A stretch of 64,000 bases of DNA from Zea mays (Eukaryota; Streptophyta; Magnoliopsida; Poales; Poaceae): NCBI RefSeq assembly GCF_902167145.1, contig NC_050098.1, forward strand, positions 17,752,501 to 17,816,500. The letters run 5' to 3'. Every line of letters starts with the position of its first letter. Within the stretch, counting starts at the first letter, position 1. Shown in pieces: positions 10,629 through 23,077 of this stretch. The notes below the pieces were generated by a model that ran no database searches, was not told where the DNA came from, and worked only from the letters and a program-made list of their open reading frames with translations. Both the position numbers and the translations under genes were made by a program.

Positions 10629-12843
10629 GGTCATGATGAGGTTGACTATGCGGTGGCCCTCGCTGTCATTGGTTATTTGGAGCCCCTCTGGGCTGCGGAC
10701 GGCTGGCGTGCCGATGACATGGTAGAATACGTCGGAGGGCAGGGCCTCGCCTCTAGCGGCTGCCTTGGCCAATGCGTCGACCTCCTCGTTCTTGGCTCGG
10801 TCCACATGCTGCAAGGTAAAACCTTTGAATTGTCTTTCGAGACTGCGGATAGCCACGAGGTACTGCATAAGTGCGGGGTCCTTCGCTGCGTAGTCTTTCT
10901 CGACCTGGCCGGCGACTACCTTGGAGTATGTTCTGATGATGCAGGTGGTGACACCAAGTGCCCTTAGCTTGCGAAGACCGAGGATGAAAGCTTCGTATTC
11001 TGCTATATTTTGTTAGTGCATCTGTCAGACTCCAAAGCAAAACTGAGGCGTGCTGCGTATCTGTGCTTGACCCCTGTGGGTGAAGTAATGACTGCAGCGG
11101 CGCCTGCCCCTGCATGGCACCATGCGCTGTCGCAATGGATTGTCCACACCTTCTCTACGGATGGGTCCGGCTGTGTTATTGGCCCAGTCCAGTCGACGAC
11201 GAAGTCTGCCAGGACTTGTGACTTGATGGTTGTCCTGGGTTCGAATGTGATGTGGTAGCCGGAGAGTTCGGCTGCCCATTTGGCAATCCGGACTGATGCC
11301 TCCGGGTTTCTAAACAATTCGCTGAGTCCCCTATCTGAGGTGACCCGGACCATGAATGCTTCAAAATAATGGCGCAATTTGCGCGAAGCCATAACGATTG
11401 CGTAGGCGATTTTTTCTAGCTCCGTCATATTGCATTTTGATGTCGTGAGTATTTCGGAGACGTAATAAACTGGACATTGCCTAATCGTGCCCTCTCTGTT
11501 CTTTTCTTGAACCAGTGTTGGGCTGACCGCATGCAGCGAAGCTGCGATGTAGAGCAACAGGGGTAGCAAGGGGTCGGGGCTTGTAAGAATCGCCAACTCT
11601 GACAGGTACTGCTTTAATGAAGCGAAGGCCGCCGCCTGCTCTGGTCCCCATGCGAAGTCTTTTGCGCCGCGGAGTGTTCTGAGGAAAGGGAGGCTTCGCT
11701 CTGCGGATTTGGAGATGAATCTGTTGAGGGTGGCCAATCTGCATGTCAGTCGTTGGACATCTCTGGCCGACTGCGGGGGCGTCATGTTAATGATGGCCTG
11801 GATTTTGGTTGGATTGGCTTCAATCCCGCGGTGCGACACCAGGTAGCCCAATATTTTCCCCTGGCGAACGCCGAAGACGCACTTTTCGGGGTTTAGGCGA
11901 AGTCGTGCGTCCCGCATGTTCGCAAACGTTCGGCGAGGTCAGCCAAATGGTCTTCCTTGCTTCTGCTGGCGACGACGATGTCGTCCACATACGTAAATAT
12001 GTTTCTGCTGACTTGGCTCTCGAGCACCGTTTTGGTGAGCCGAGAGAATGTGGACCCAGCGTTCTTAAGTCCCTTCGGCATTCTGATGAAGCAATACGTG
12101 CCAAAGGGTGTTATGAAACTGGTGCTTGCCTTGTCTTCCTCCTTCATATATATCTGATGGTAGCCGGAAAAGCAATCAAGGAGTGACATGACTTCGCACC
12201 CGGCCGCGCTATCGATGATTTTGTCGATCCGAGGCAGCGGGAAGTTGTCCTTGGGGCAGGCCTTGTTGAGACTGGTGAAATCAATGCACATCCGCCATTT
12301 GCCGCTCTTCTTCTGCACCATCACTACGTTGGCGAGCCATGTAGGGTAGGCGATTGGCTTGATAAATTTGGCCTCAAGCAGGCGATGTACCTCGGCCTTG
12401 GCGGCTTCTGTCTTCTCATCAGACATCTTGCGCAGCCGCTGTTTCTTCGGCCTCACCGAAGGGTCGATTCCCAAGCTGTGCTCGATGATGGAGCGACTGA
12501 CTCCGACCAGGTCGAGGGCAGACCAGGCGAAGACGTCTTTATTTTTGGACAGACATCAGAGGAGTCTCTCCTCATCATGCGAAGTGAGGTCTTCGCTGAT
12601 GGTGACTGTTTGCTTGGGCGTTGCCTGGTCGAGGGGAACAGTCTTGGTCCCGTCGTTGCTCTGCAGCTGTGCCTTGTCATGTTCTTTGGCGGTTGGGCTG
12701 GCAGACTCGGGGACCTCGCACTGGGCCGTGAGGCAGTGTACGTTCCTTTGTTCGGGAACGAAGTCTCTTTCTATGTTGCGCGCAGCCTGCTGGTTGCCGT
12801 AGACTGTGATGGCGCCTTGCAGACCTGGGATCTTCATGCACAT
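10629..12843 (-). pseudogene. Tat Gypsy pol remnant: RT, RNase H, second (archaeal-type) RNase H
   Basis: This is the reverse-transcription part of a Gypsy polyprotein. From 12474 the RT opens with KMSDEKTEAAKAEVHRLLEA and continues through CIDFTSLNKACPKD and the catalytic FTYVDD near 11980. The frame shifts at about 11900-11915 and continues through LRLNPEKCVFGV, a first RNase H, and a second RNase H beginning VWTIHCDSAW near 11160. A further single-base shift sits at about 11005-11010 (NKI, then AEYEAF in another frame). The last residues before LTR B are RIVNLIMT at 10629. Two RNase H domains in series are characteristic of Tat elements. It cannot encode a functional enzyme. Confidence 0.85.
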
Positions 12844-13478
12844 GTATAGTCCGTGAATGGCTGTCTCAAACTTGTTGATGGACTCCGCTCGTCAAGGTAG
12901 TTGACACCTTGGAATGCCGCGGCGTGCGGAATGGCGTGTCCGCGCTGAGGGATGAACATGTCTTCGATTTGCGCATGCTGTTGGAGGGGTGGGCCGTGTT
13001 GTAGACCGAGTTGGCCTTCGCACTGTATGAGTGCGATTTCTTGCTCAAGCTCCTGAGCCTTTTGCTCTTCGTCGCGTATCATCTGGCGCACCTTGGCTTG
13101 CGCAGACACACATTAGCGTTTGGCCTCGAGGATCTCCTTTTGCTTCTGGAGGTTGCGGTTCTTGATGCGCAAGGCACGCAGCTGTAGCTGTTCCTCTGCG
13201 GAAACGCCGATGACTTCGCCGTCCTCGGTGGCGTCCGCACCCTCTGGCGCAGCGAAGCCTGGGGGAGGTTGCGGTTGTCCTCCAGAGCTGCAGGTGCGAA
13301 GACTGCCTTTGGGTGTGAGTTGTTCATTACGCTGCCTCTTGCTGAGTGCGTCGTCTTCGCAGCCTTCTTGGTGGGTGGTGTCAACAAGGGCCTTGCCCTT
13401 TTTCTCAGCCAGCAGTGCTGCCTTCGCAGCTTCGTCAACGGATGGGGCTACCTTCGAGCTAGCTCTCCTGGGTGCCAT
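12844..13478 (-). pseudogene. Tat Gypsy gag remnant, deleted and stop-interrupted
   Basis: On the minus strand an ATG at 13478 (about 35 bases after the primer site) opens MAPRRASSKVAPSVDEAAKA. The protein has a basic N-terminus and a glutamine/arginine-rich coiled-coil-like end, and stops at about 13113. The same frame reopens as a glutamine-rich stretch (QMIRDEEQKAQELEQEIALI) down to about 12885. There the text changes abruptly to the linker that normally precedes RT. The bulk of Gag and the protease are therefore missing in one internal deletion. Confidence 0.65.
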
Positions 13479-13504
13479 CGCGGGTGGTTTTTCGTAGCAC
13501 GAAC

Positions 13505-13515
13505 GGTGGGCGCCA
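13505..13515 (-). other. Primer binding site of the Tat element
   Basis: On the minus strand the LTR ends TTCCAACA, then TT, then TGGCGCCCACC. A TGGCGCC-type primer site differs from the initiator-Met site of the Copia elements and of Gypsy-2 and Gypsy-3, and is common in Tat elements. Confidence 0.65.
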
Positions 13516-13517
13516 AA

Positions 13518-13965
13518 TGTTGGAACTTGCTCTCCCGAGCAAGATGATCCAACAGGGGAGTAGAAGTAATGCAGACAAGGTTTTTGCTCAGGAAGGCAAT
13601 TGCTCTGTTAATCTAGTCTCTCAAGGGCACTGTGCGGGGGTATTTATAGGTGCCTGAGTGCCCAGCATCTTGAGTTAAGGACGCATGTGCCCTCAGGCGC
13701 CCAGGTTATCCCCGGAATATTCCCATAAAGCAGGGTTACAGACTGTAATTACAGGGAAGCCTATACAAATTAGGCCCGTAATGCACAGCGGCCACGCGGG
13801 GCCTGCTACAATGGGCCGGATCACACGTGGGCCTCCGTGTTGGACGAGACCGCGGGATGGGGCGACCTCATCATAGGCCTTCTGCCAGTCGTCTTGTCTC
13901 CGTTGGTGCAGCGAGACTGGCGAAGGCATCGAGCGAAGGGTGGCGTCTTCGCCTTCGCCCCAACA
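13518..13965 (-). repeat. 5' LTR of the Tat element (448 bp)
   Basis: It begins TGTTGGGGCGAAGGCG on the minus strand and ends GTTCCAACA. A minus-strand TATA box (CCTATAAATA) lies at 13641-13650. The short LTR contrasts with the 3.5-4 kb LTRs of the chromoviruses here. Confidence 0.8.
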
Positions 13966-14522
13966 GTTAATAATAATACTAATTTGATTGCTAAGATTGA
14001 CAAATTGAATGTATCCCTTTCTAGCCTTAAGATTGAAAATGAAAAATTAATTGCTAAGGCTAAAGATTTAAATGTTTGCAATGATGTTATTTCAAATCTT
14101 AGAGATGAAAATGACATTTTACATGCTAAGATTATTGAACTAAAAGATTGCAAACCATCTACATCTACCGTTGAGCATGCTTCTATTTGCACTAGATGTA
14201 GAGATATTAATGTAGATGCTATTCATGATCACCTTGCTTTAATCAAACAACAAAATGATCATATAGCTACATTAACTGCTAAAATCAATGAGCATGACTT
14301 AGAAAATGAAAAATTTAAATTTGCTAGAAGCATGCTCTATAGTGGGAGACGCCCTGGCATTAAGGATGGCATTGGATTCCAACAGGGAGACAATGTCAAG
14401 CTTAATGCCCCTCCTAAAAGATTGTCAAACTTTGTTAAGGGCAAAGCTCCCATGCCTCAGGATAACGAGGGTTACATTTTATACCCTGTCGGTTATCCCG
14501 AGCACAAAATTAGGAGAATTCA
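13966..14522 (+). pseudogene. Copia-1 (Opie-like) gag fragment, coiled-coil part
   Basis: The open frame begins at the Tat junction with NNNTNLIAKIDKLNVSLSSL and runs through a coiled coil, the CTRCRD motif and FVKGKAPMPQDNEGYILYP to RRIH, where the Ji-like LTR is inserted. It is closely similar to the corresponding part of the Opie-like gag on the minus strand (20640-21340). It resumes at 24526, so it belongs to the oldest element in the window. The upstream part of gag is off-window. Confidence 0.85.
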
Positions 14523-15193
14523 TGAAAGGGAAATGTGCCCTTGGGCCATTTCTAAGTATTTTAGTGATTGAGTGCCAACACAAGTGGACTTATGTAAGTC
14601 TACGCAAAGTGATGGACAAAGTGCAAATCAAGTAAAAAGGTATGTTTCTAAGACTTAGTACATTGTTTTGGGGACTAATGTATTGTGTCTAAGTGCTGGA
14701 AACAGGAGAAATCAAGTTGGAAAAGAGATGGCTTTGTTCACCCCCCCTCCTCTAGGTGCTCTCAATTGGAGAATACCAAGCATTCCTTGAGCATTGTTGA
14801 TCACTCACACTTCATTCTTGCGCACTTGTTCGACATTCTTAGTGATTTGAGCTCCGTTCTAGTGAGAACCTCGAGATATTGTCTTGAGCTCAAGTCTTGG
14901 TTTTGTGTGTGCGTATTTGTTGTGGATTTGAGTGTGTTGCTTCCCTCCCTTACTCTAGTGCTTCATTGTGATTCTTATTGTAAGGGCGAAAGACTCCAAG
15001 TTGTGGAGATTCCTCGCAAACGGGAAAGAGTAAAGTAAAGAAGAACACCGTGGTATTCAAGTTGATCATTGGATCACTTGAGAGGAGTTGAGTGCAACTC
15101 TCGTCCGTTGGGACGCCACAACGTGGAGTAGGCAAGTTTTGTACTTGGCCAAACCACGGGATAAATCCTCGTGTCTCTTGTGCTTATCCTTAT

Positions 15194-16484
15194 TGAAAGT
15201 CGCCTAGAGGGGGGGTGAATAGGGCGAAACTGAAATTCTCAAAAATAATCACAACTACAAGCCGGGTTAGCGTTAGAAATATAATAAAGTCCGCGAGAGA
15301 GGGCGCAAAACAAATCGCAAGCGAATAAGAAGTGTGACACGCGGATTTGTTTTACCGAGGTTCGGTTCTCGCAAACCTACTCCCCGTTGAGGAGGCCACA
15401 AAGGCCGGGTCTCTTTCAACCCTTCCCTCTCTCACACGGTCCCTCGGATCGAGTGAGCTTCTCTTTCTCAAATCACTTGGGAATCAAACTTCCCACAAGG
15501 ACCACCACACGATTGGTGTCTCTTGCCTCAATTACAAGTGAGTGTTTGATCACAAGAAAGAATGCCAAAGAAAAAGAAGCGATCCAAACGCAAGAGCTTA
15601 AATGAACACTACAAATCACTCTCTCTAGTCACTAAGGCTTTGTATGGAGTTGCGAGAGGATTTGATCTCTTTTTGGTGTGCTTTGTAATGAATGCTAGCT
15701 CTTGTATAGTGGTTGGAAGCTGGAAAACTTGGATGCAATGAATGGTGGGTGGTTGGGGTTATTTATAGCCCCAACCACCAAACTAGCCGTTTGGTGAGGT
15801 TGTCTGTTCGATGGCGCACCGGACAGTCCGGTGCACACCGGACATGTCCGGTGCGACAGCCACGTCACCAAAGTCGTTGGGTTCCGACCGTTGGAGCTCT
15901 GTCTTGTGGGCCCGCCAGGATGTCCGGTGGCGCACCGGACATGTACTGTAGATTGTCCGGTGCGCCAGCATGGGCGTGCCTGACCTCTGCGCGCGCAGCG
16001 CGCGCATTTAATGCGTCGCAGGTAGCCGTTGGCGCCGAAATAGCCGTTGCCCCGCTGTTACACCGGACAGTCCGGTGAATTTTAGCGGAGCAGCTGGAAT
16101 GGATTCCCGAGGCTGGCGAGTTCCGGAGGCCGCTCTTCCTTGGAGCACCGGACATGTCCGGTGTACACCGGACAGTCCGGTGAATTATAGCGGAGTTGCC
16201 TCCTGAATTTCCCGAAGGTGAGCAGTTCGGAGTGGAGTCCTCTGGTGCACCGGACATGTCCGGTGGCACACCGGACAGTCCGGTGCGCCAGACCAGAGGT
16301 GCCTTCGGTTGTCCCTTTGCTCTTTTGTCGAACCCAATACTTGGTGTTTTTATTGGCTAAGTGTGAACCTTTGGCACCTGTATAACTTATACACTAGAGC
16401 AAACTAGTTAGTCCAAATATTTGTGTTGGGCGATTCAAACACCAAAATTAATTAGGGACTAGGTGCAAGCCTAATTCCCTTTCA
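15194..16484 (-). repeat. 3' LTR of the Opie-like element
   Basis: Element-sense start TGAAAGGGAATTAGGC, end GGCGACTTTCA. It contains CACCGGACAGTCCGGTG and CACCGGACATGTCCGGTG palindromes between 15817 and 16285, and a minus-strand TATA box (GGCTATAAATAA) at about 15759-15770. Confidence 0.92.
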
Positions 16485-17295
16485 ATCTCCCCGTTTTTGG
16501 TGATTGATGCCAACACAAACCAAAGCAAATGTAAAAGTACATAATTGAACTAGTTTGCATAATGTAAGTGCAAAGGTTGCTTGGAATTGAGCCAATATAA
16601 ATACTTACATGATGTGCATGGATTGTTTCTTTGTTTTTAACATATTGGACCACATTTGCACCACATGTTTTGTTTTTGCAAATCCTTTTGTAAATCATTT
16701 TCAAAGTCTTTTTGCAACATAGTCAAAGATAGATGAATAAGATTTTTGCAAAGCATTTTCAAGTTTTTAAACAATTTTTCTCCCCTTGTTTCAAATGCTT
16801 TTCCTTTGACTAAACAAAACTCCCCCTAAATGAGATCCTCCACTTAGTGTTCAAGAGGGTTTTGATATATCATTTTTGAAATAATACTTCCTCCCCCTTT
16901 AGAACATAATAAGATACCAATTTGAAATTGACCAATTGAAAATCTCCAAATTTTTTAAAATTAGATGGTGGTGCGGTCCTTTTGCTTTGGGCTCATATTT
17001 TCTCCCCCTTTGGCATGAATCGCCAAAAACGGAATCATTAGAGCCCAACAAAGTACTTTCTCCTCCTTTGGTCATAAAATAAATGAGTGAAGATTATACC
17101 AAAGTTGGAGAGATGCTTGGAGTGACGGCGAAGGATGAGTATTAGAGTGGAGTGGAAGCCTTTGTCTTCGCCGAAGACTCCAATTCCCTTTCAATATACC
17201 TATGACTTGGTTTGAAATACACTTGAAAACACATTAGTCATAGCATATATAAAAGAGACATGATCAAAGGTATACTTGTGTGCTATGTGTGCAAA
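16485..17295 (-). other. 3' untranslated interior of the Opie-like element
   Basis: About 0.8 kb between the pol stop and the 3' LTR. On the minus strand it ends in AAAAACGGGGAGAT, the polypurine tract. Other purine-rich tracts (plus-strand CTCCCCCT and similar) lie at about 16818-16825, 16890-16900 and 17000-17008. I see no supported env-like frame. Confidence 0.75.
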
Positions 17296-20200
17296 TTAGC
17301 AAAAGAAATTCCTAGAATCAAGAATATTAAGCTCATGCCTAAGTCTGGTAAAAGATTGTTCATCAAGTGGCTTGGTAAAAATATCGGCTAATTGATCTTT
17401 AGTGTTAATGTATGAAATCTCGATATCCCCCTTTTGTTGGTGATCCCTAAGAAAATGATACCGAATGACTATGTGTTTAGTGCGGCTATGCTCAACGGGA
17501 TTATCCGCCATGCGGATTGCACTCTCATTATCACATAGAAGAGGAACTTTGGTTAGTTTGTAACCGTAGTCCCGCAGGGTTTGCCTCATCCAAAGCAATT
17601 GCGCGCAACAATGGCCTGCGGCAATATACTCGGCTTCGGCGGTAGAAAGAGCGACCGAATTTTGCTTCTTTGAAGCCCAAGACACCAAGGATCTTCCTAA
17701 GAACTGGCAAGTCCCCGATGTGCTCTTTCTATTAATCTTACACCCCGCCCAATCGGCATCCGAATAACCAATCAAATCAAATGTGGATCCCCGAGGGTAC
17801 CAAAGCCCAAACTTAGGTGTATAAGCCAAATATCTCAAGATTCGTTTTACGGCCGTAAGGTGGGATTCCTTAGGGTCGGATTGAAATCTTGCACACATGC
17901 AAACGGAAAGCATAATGTCCAGTCGAGATGCACATAAATAAAGCAATGAACCAATCATCGACCGATATACCTTTTGATCCACGGACTTACCTCCCGTGTC
18001 GAGGTCGAGATGCCCATTGGTTCCCATAGGTGTCTTGATGGGCTTGGCATCCTTCATTCCAAACTTGGTTAGAATGTCTTGAGTGTACTTCGTTTGGCTA
18101 ATGAAGGTGCCCTCTTGGAGTTGCTTGACTTGGAATCCTAGAAAATACTTCAACTCCCCCATCATAGACATCTCGAATTTCTGTGTCATGATCCTACTAA
18201 ATTCTTCACATGTAGATTTGTTAGTAGACCAAAATATGATATCATCAACATAAATTTGGCATACAAACAAATCATTGTCAAGAGTTTTAGTGAATAAAGT
18301 AGGATCGGCCTTGCCGAGTTTGAAGCCATTTGCAACAAGAAAATCTCTAAGGCATTCATACCACGCTCTTGGGGCTTGCTTGAGCCCATAAAGCGCCTTA
18401 GAGAGCCTATAAACATGGTTAGGGTACTCACTATCTTCAAAGCCGGGAGGTTGCTCAACATAGACCTCTTCCTTGATTGGTCCATTGAGGAAGGCACTCT
18501 TCACGTCCATTTGGTAAAGCTTGAAGCCATGGTAAGTAGCATAGGCTAATAATATGCGAATTGACTCAAGCCTAGCTACGGGTGCATAAGTTTCACCAAA
18601 ATCCAAACCTTCGACTTGTGAATATCCATTGGCCACAAGTTGAGCTTTGTTCCTTGTTACCACACCATGCTCGTCTTGCTTGTTGCGGAAGACCCACTTG
18701 GTTCCTACAACATTTTGATTAGGACGTGGAACTAAATGCCATACCTCGTTCCTCGTGAAGTTGTTGAGCTCCTCTTGCATCGCCATCACCCAATCCGAAT
18801 CTTGGAGTGCCTCCTCTACCCTGTGTGGCTCAATAGAGGAAACAAAAGAGTAATGCTCACAAAAATGTGCAACACGAGATCGATTGGTTACCCCCTTATG
18901 AATGTCGTCGAGGATGGTGTCGACGGGGTGATCTCGTTGGATTGCTTGGTGGACTCTTGGGTGTGGCGGCCTTGGTTCTTCATCCTCCTTGTCTTCATCA
19001 TTTGCATCTCCCCCTTGATCATTGCCGACATCTTGAGGTGGCTCATCATCTCCTTTATCAACTTGAGCCTCGTCCTCATTTTGGGTTGGTGGGGATGCTT
19101 GCGTGGAGGAGGATGGTTGATCTTGTGCATGTGGAGGCTCTTCGGATTCCTTAGGACACACATCCCCGATGGACATGTTTCTTAGCGCGATGCACGGAGC
19201 CTGTTCTTCACTTATCTCATCAAGATCAACTTGCTCTACTTGAGAGCCGTTAGTCTCATCAAACACAACGTCACAAGAAACTTCAACAAGTCCTGAGGAC
19301 TTGTTAAAGACTCTATATGCCCTTGTGTTTGAGTCATATCCTAGTAAAAAACCTTCTATAGTTTTAGGAGCAAATTTAGATTTTCTACCTCTTTTGACAA
19401 GAATAAAACATTTGCTACCAAAAACTCTAAAATATGAAATATTGGGCTTTTTACCGGTTAGGAGTTCATAGGATGTCTTCTTGAGGATTCGGTGTAGATA
19501 TAACCGGTTAATGGCGTAGCAGGCGGTGTTGACCGCCTCGGCTCAAAACCGATCCGGTGTCTTGTACTCATCAAGCATGGTTCTTGCCATGTCCAATAGA
19601 GTTCGATTCTTCCTCTCCACTACACCATTTTGTTGTGGGGTGTAGGGAGAAGAGAACTCATGCTTGATGCCCTCCTCCTCAAGGAAGCCTTCTATTTGTG
19701 AGTTCTTGAACTCCGTCCCATTGTCGCTTCTAATTTTCTTGATCCTTAATCCGAACTCATTTTGAGCCCGTCTCAAGAATCCTTTTAAGGTCTCTTGGGT
19801 ATGGGATTTTTCCTGCAAAAAGAACACCCAAGTGAAGCGAGAATAATCACCCACAATAACTAGACAGTACTTACTCCCGCCGATGCTTATGTAAGCGATC
19901 GGGCCGAATAGGTCCATGTGTAGGAGCTCCAGTGGCCTGTCACTAGTCATGATGTTCTTGTGTGGATGATTAGTGCCAACTTGCTTCCTGGCTTGGCATG
20001 CGCTACAAATCCTGTCTTTCTCACTTAAATGCTATTGAATCATCACTTCTTCTAAAAACAGTGATACCTACATCAGTAAATAGACAGTTGTAGCCCATTT
20101 GACATAGTTGCGAAACGGAAAGCAAATTGTAATCTAAAGAATCTACAAGAAAAACATTGGAAATAGTATGGTCAGGTGATATAGCAATTTTACCCAATCC

Positions 20201-20352
20201 TTTGACCAAACCTTGATTTCCATCCCCGAATGTGATAGCTCGTTGGGGATCTTGGTTTTTCTCATACGAGGAGAACATCTTCTTCTCCCCTGTCATGTGG
20301 TTTGTGCACCCGCTGTCGAGTATCCAACTTGAGCCCCCGGATGCATAAACCT
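17296..20352 (-). pseudogene. Opie-like Copia pol: protease, integrase, RT, RNase H; broken
   Basis: The minus-strand frame begins with the protease text VYASGGSSWILDSGCTNHMT near 20350. The GAG-pre-integrase region is cut at about 20026, where AFK is followed directly by a stop and EKDRICSACQ. Comparison with Copia-1 (46411-46585) shows that roughly 180 bp, including the histidine half of the integrase zinc finger, is deleted. The integrase core (LELLHMDLFGPI, IRSDNGTEF, YTPQQNGVVERKNR) is followed by an in-frame TGA at 19545-19543 in place of a conserved TGG. The reverse transcriptase ([22 protein letters not shown] near 18250) and RNase H ([14 protein letters not shown]) are otherwise open to 17296. 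It is non-functional as it stands. Confidence 0.9.
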
Positions 20353-20363
20353 ACAAAACAATT

Positions 20364-23032
20364 TTAGTTCTTGATTTTAGGTACCCAAACGGTTTTGGGT
20401 CCTTTGGCATTAGAAACAAGAACTTTGGGTACCCAAACACAAGTCTTAGAGCCCTTGTGTTTGCCCCCAACAAACTTGGCAACTACCTTGCCGGATTTGT
20501 TAGTAAGCACATATGATGCATCAAAAGTTTTAAATGAAATGTCATGCTCATTTGATGCATTAGGAGTTTTCTTTCTAGGCAACTTGGCACGGGTTGGTTG
20601 CCTAGAGCTAGATGTCTCACCCTTATACATAAATGCATGATTAGGTCCAGAGTGAGACCTCCTAGAATGAGTTCTCCTAATTTTGCTCTCGGGATAGCCG
20701 GCAGGGTACAAAATGTAACCCTCGTTATCCTGAGGCATGGGAGCTTTGCCCTTAACAAAGTTAGACAAATTTTTAGGAGGGGCATTAAGTTTGATATTGT
20801 CTCCCCTTTGGAAGCCTATGCCATCCTTGATGCCAGGGTGTCTCCCATTATAGAGCATACTTCTAGCAAATTTAAACTTTTCATTTTCTAAGTTATGCTC
20901 GGCAATTTTAGCATCTAATATTGCTATATGATCATTTTGTTGTTTAATTAAAGCTATGTGATCATGAATAGCATTGATATCAACATCTCTACATCTAGTA
21001 CAAATAGAAGTGTGCTCAACGGTAGATGTAGAGGGTTTGCAAGATTTTAATTCAACAACCTTAGCATGCAATATATCATTCTTAGTTCTAAGGTCAGAAA
21101 TAGTAGTATTGCAAACATCAAAATCTTTAGCCTTAGCAATTAAATTTTCATTTTCTACTCTAAGACTAGCAAGAGAATCATTCAATTCCTTAATCTTAGC
21201 AAGCAAATCAACATTATCATTTCTAAGATTAGAAGTTGAATCAATACAAACATGAGAATCAACCTTAGCAATTAATTTAGCATTTTCATTTCTAAGGTTG
21301 TTAATGGTCTCATGGCAAGTGCTTAGCTCACTAGACAATTTTTCACTTTTTTTAACTTTTAGAGCATAAGCATTTTAACCTTAACATGTTTTTTGTTTTC
21401 CTTAATAAGGAAGTCCTCTTGAGAGTCCAAGAGATCATCCTTCTCATGAATAGCACTAATCAATTCATTTAATTTTTCTTTTTGTTGCATGTTTAGGTCG
21501 GCAAAAAGGGTACGCAAATTATTTTCCTCATCACTAGCATTATCATCACTAGAGGATTCATATTTAGTGGAAGATTTAGATTTAACCTTCTTCCTTTTGT
21601 CGTCCTTTGCCATGAGGCACTTGTGGCCGACGTTGGGGAAGAGGAGTCCCTTGGTGACGGCGATGTTGGCGGCGTCCTCGTCGGAGGAGGACTGGGTGGA
21701 GCTCTCGTTGGAGTCCCACTCCCGGCAAACATGGGCATCGCCGCCCTTCTTCTTGTAGTACTTCTTCTTTTCTCTCCTCTTTCCCTTCTTGTCGTCGCCC
21801 CTGTCACTGTCACTAGATATAGGACATTTTGCAATAAAATGACCGGGCTTACCACATTTGTAGCACACTTTCTTGGAGCGGGGTTTGTAGTCCTTCCCCC
21901 TCCGTTGCTTGAGGATTTGGCGAAAGCTTTTGATGATTAAAGCCATTTCCTCATTGTCGAGCTTGGAGGCGTCAATTGGTTGTCTACTTGGTGTAGACTC
22001 CTCCTTCTTCTCCTCCGTTGCCTTAAATGCCACCGGTTGTGCTTCGGACGTGGAGGGTTCGTCAAGCTCGTTGATCTTCTTTGAGCCCTTGATCATACAT
22101 TCAAAGCTCACAAAATTCCCGATAACTTCCTCGGGGGTCATTAGTGTGTATCTAGGATTACCACGAATTAATTGAACTTGAGTGGGGTTAAGGAAAATGA
22201 GAGATCTTAGAATAACCTTAACCACCTCGTGGTCATCCCACTTCTTGCTCCCGAGGTTGCGCACTTGGTTCACCAAGGTTTTGAGCCGGTTGTACATATC
22301 TTGTGGCTCCTCCCCTTGGCGAAGACGAAAACGACCGAGCTCCCCCTCGATCGTTTCCCGCTTGGTGATCTTGGTGAGTTCATCACCCTCGTGCGCGGTC
22401 TTGAGAAGGTCCCAAATCTCCTTTGCATTTTTCAACCCTTGCACCTTGTTGTATTCCTCCTTGCTTAGGGAGGCGAGGAGTATGGTTGTAGCTTGGGAGT
22501 TGAAGTGCTCGATTTGGGCCACTTCGTCCGTATCATAGTCTTCATCCCCTATAGATGGTACCTGTGCTCCAAACTCAACAACATTCCATATACTTTTGTG
22601 GAGTGAGGTTAGATGAAATTTCATTAAATCACTCCACCTAGCATAATCTTCGCCATCAAAGGTTGGCGGTTTGCCTAATGGAACGGAAAGTAATGGAGTA
22701 TGTCTAGATGTACGAGGATAGTGTAAGGGGATCTTACTAAACTTCTTGCGCTCTTGGCGCTTAGAAGTTACGGACGGCGCATCGGAGTCGGAGGTCGATG
22801 TTGATGACGTGTCGGTCTCGTAGTAGACCACTTTCCTCATCCTCTTGTGCTTGTCGCCTTTCCGATGCGACTTGTGGGAAGAAGATTTTTCCTTCTTCTC
22901 TTTGTGGTGAGAAGAAGAAGATCTTTTCTCCTTCCGCTTGGTGCGGGACTCTTCCGATGAAGTGCTCCCTTGGCTCGTAGTGGGCTTGTCGCCGGTCTCC
23001 ATCTCCCTCTTGGTGTGATCTCCCGACATCAC
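20364..23032 (-). pseudogene. Opie-like Copia gag with one frameshift
   Basis: An ATG at 23032 opens a Gag with a charged Lys/Ser-rich N-terminus, a UBN2-like domain (PPTFDGEDYARWSDLMKFHL and onward), a CCHC knuckle (CYKCGKPGHFIAKC, near 21840) and a coiled coil. A one-base loss in an A run near 21370-21376 breaks the frame after HVKVK. The second half (21338-20364) continues as a coiled coil and ends in repeated VWVPK motifs and a stop that separates gag from pol. Overall length and order match SIRE-type Gags, which are larger than those of most Copia lineages. Confidence 0.88.
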
Positions 23033-23062
23033 TTCGAGCGGTTAGGCTTTAATGAAGCACCG

Positions 23063-23075
23063 GGCTCTGATACCA
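23063..23075 (-). other. Primer binding site of the Opie-like element
   Basis: On the minus strand TGGTATCAGAGCC follows the 5' LTR end CTTTCA after two bases. It is the standard initiator methionine tRNA site. Confidence 0.9.
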
Positions 23076-23077
23076 AA

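Larger units (their letters stand above)
10629..13965 (-). mobile_element. Tat-lineage Gypsy element, 5' LTR to second RNase H, internally deleted
   Basis: On the minus strand the order is LTR (13965-13518), primer binding site, Gag start, a deletion, then reverse transcriptase, RNase H and a second RNase H. It is cut by LTR B at 10628. The RT sequence and the paired RNase H domains mark the Tat branch of Gypsy. It is inserted into Copia-1 gag at 13965/13966; the predicted target duplication is GTTAA (13966-13970). The 3' half is off-window. Confidence 0.85.

Noticed and set aside
15783..16269. Similar mirrored ORFs in the Opie-like LTRs (and 23596-24171)
   Set aside because: Same cause: palindromic CACCGGAC units read in several frames.
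16485..17295. An env-like gene after pol in the Opie-like element
   Set aside because: Some SIRE elements have one, but here only about 0.8 kb without a supported frame separates pol from the LTR.
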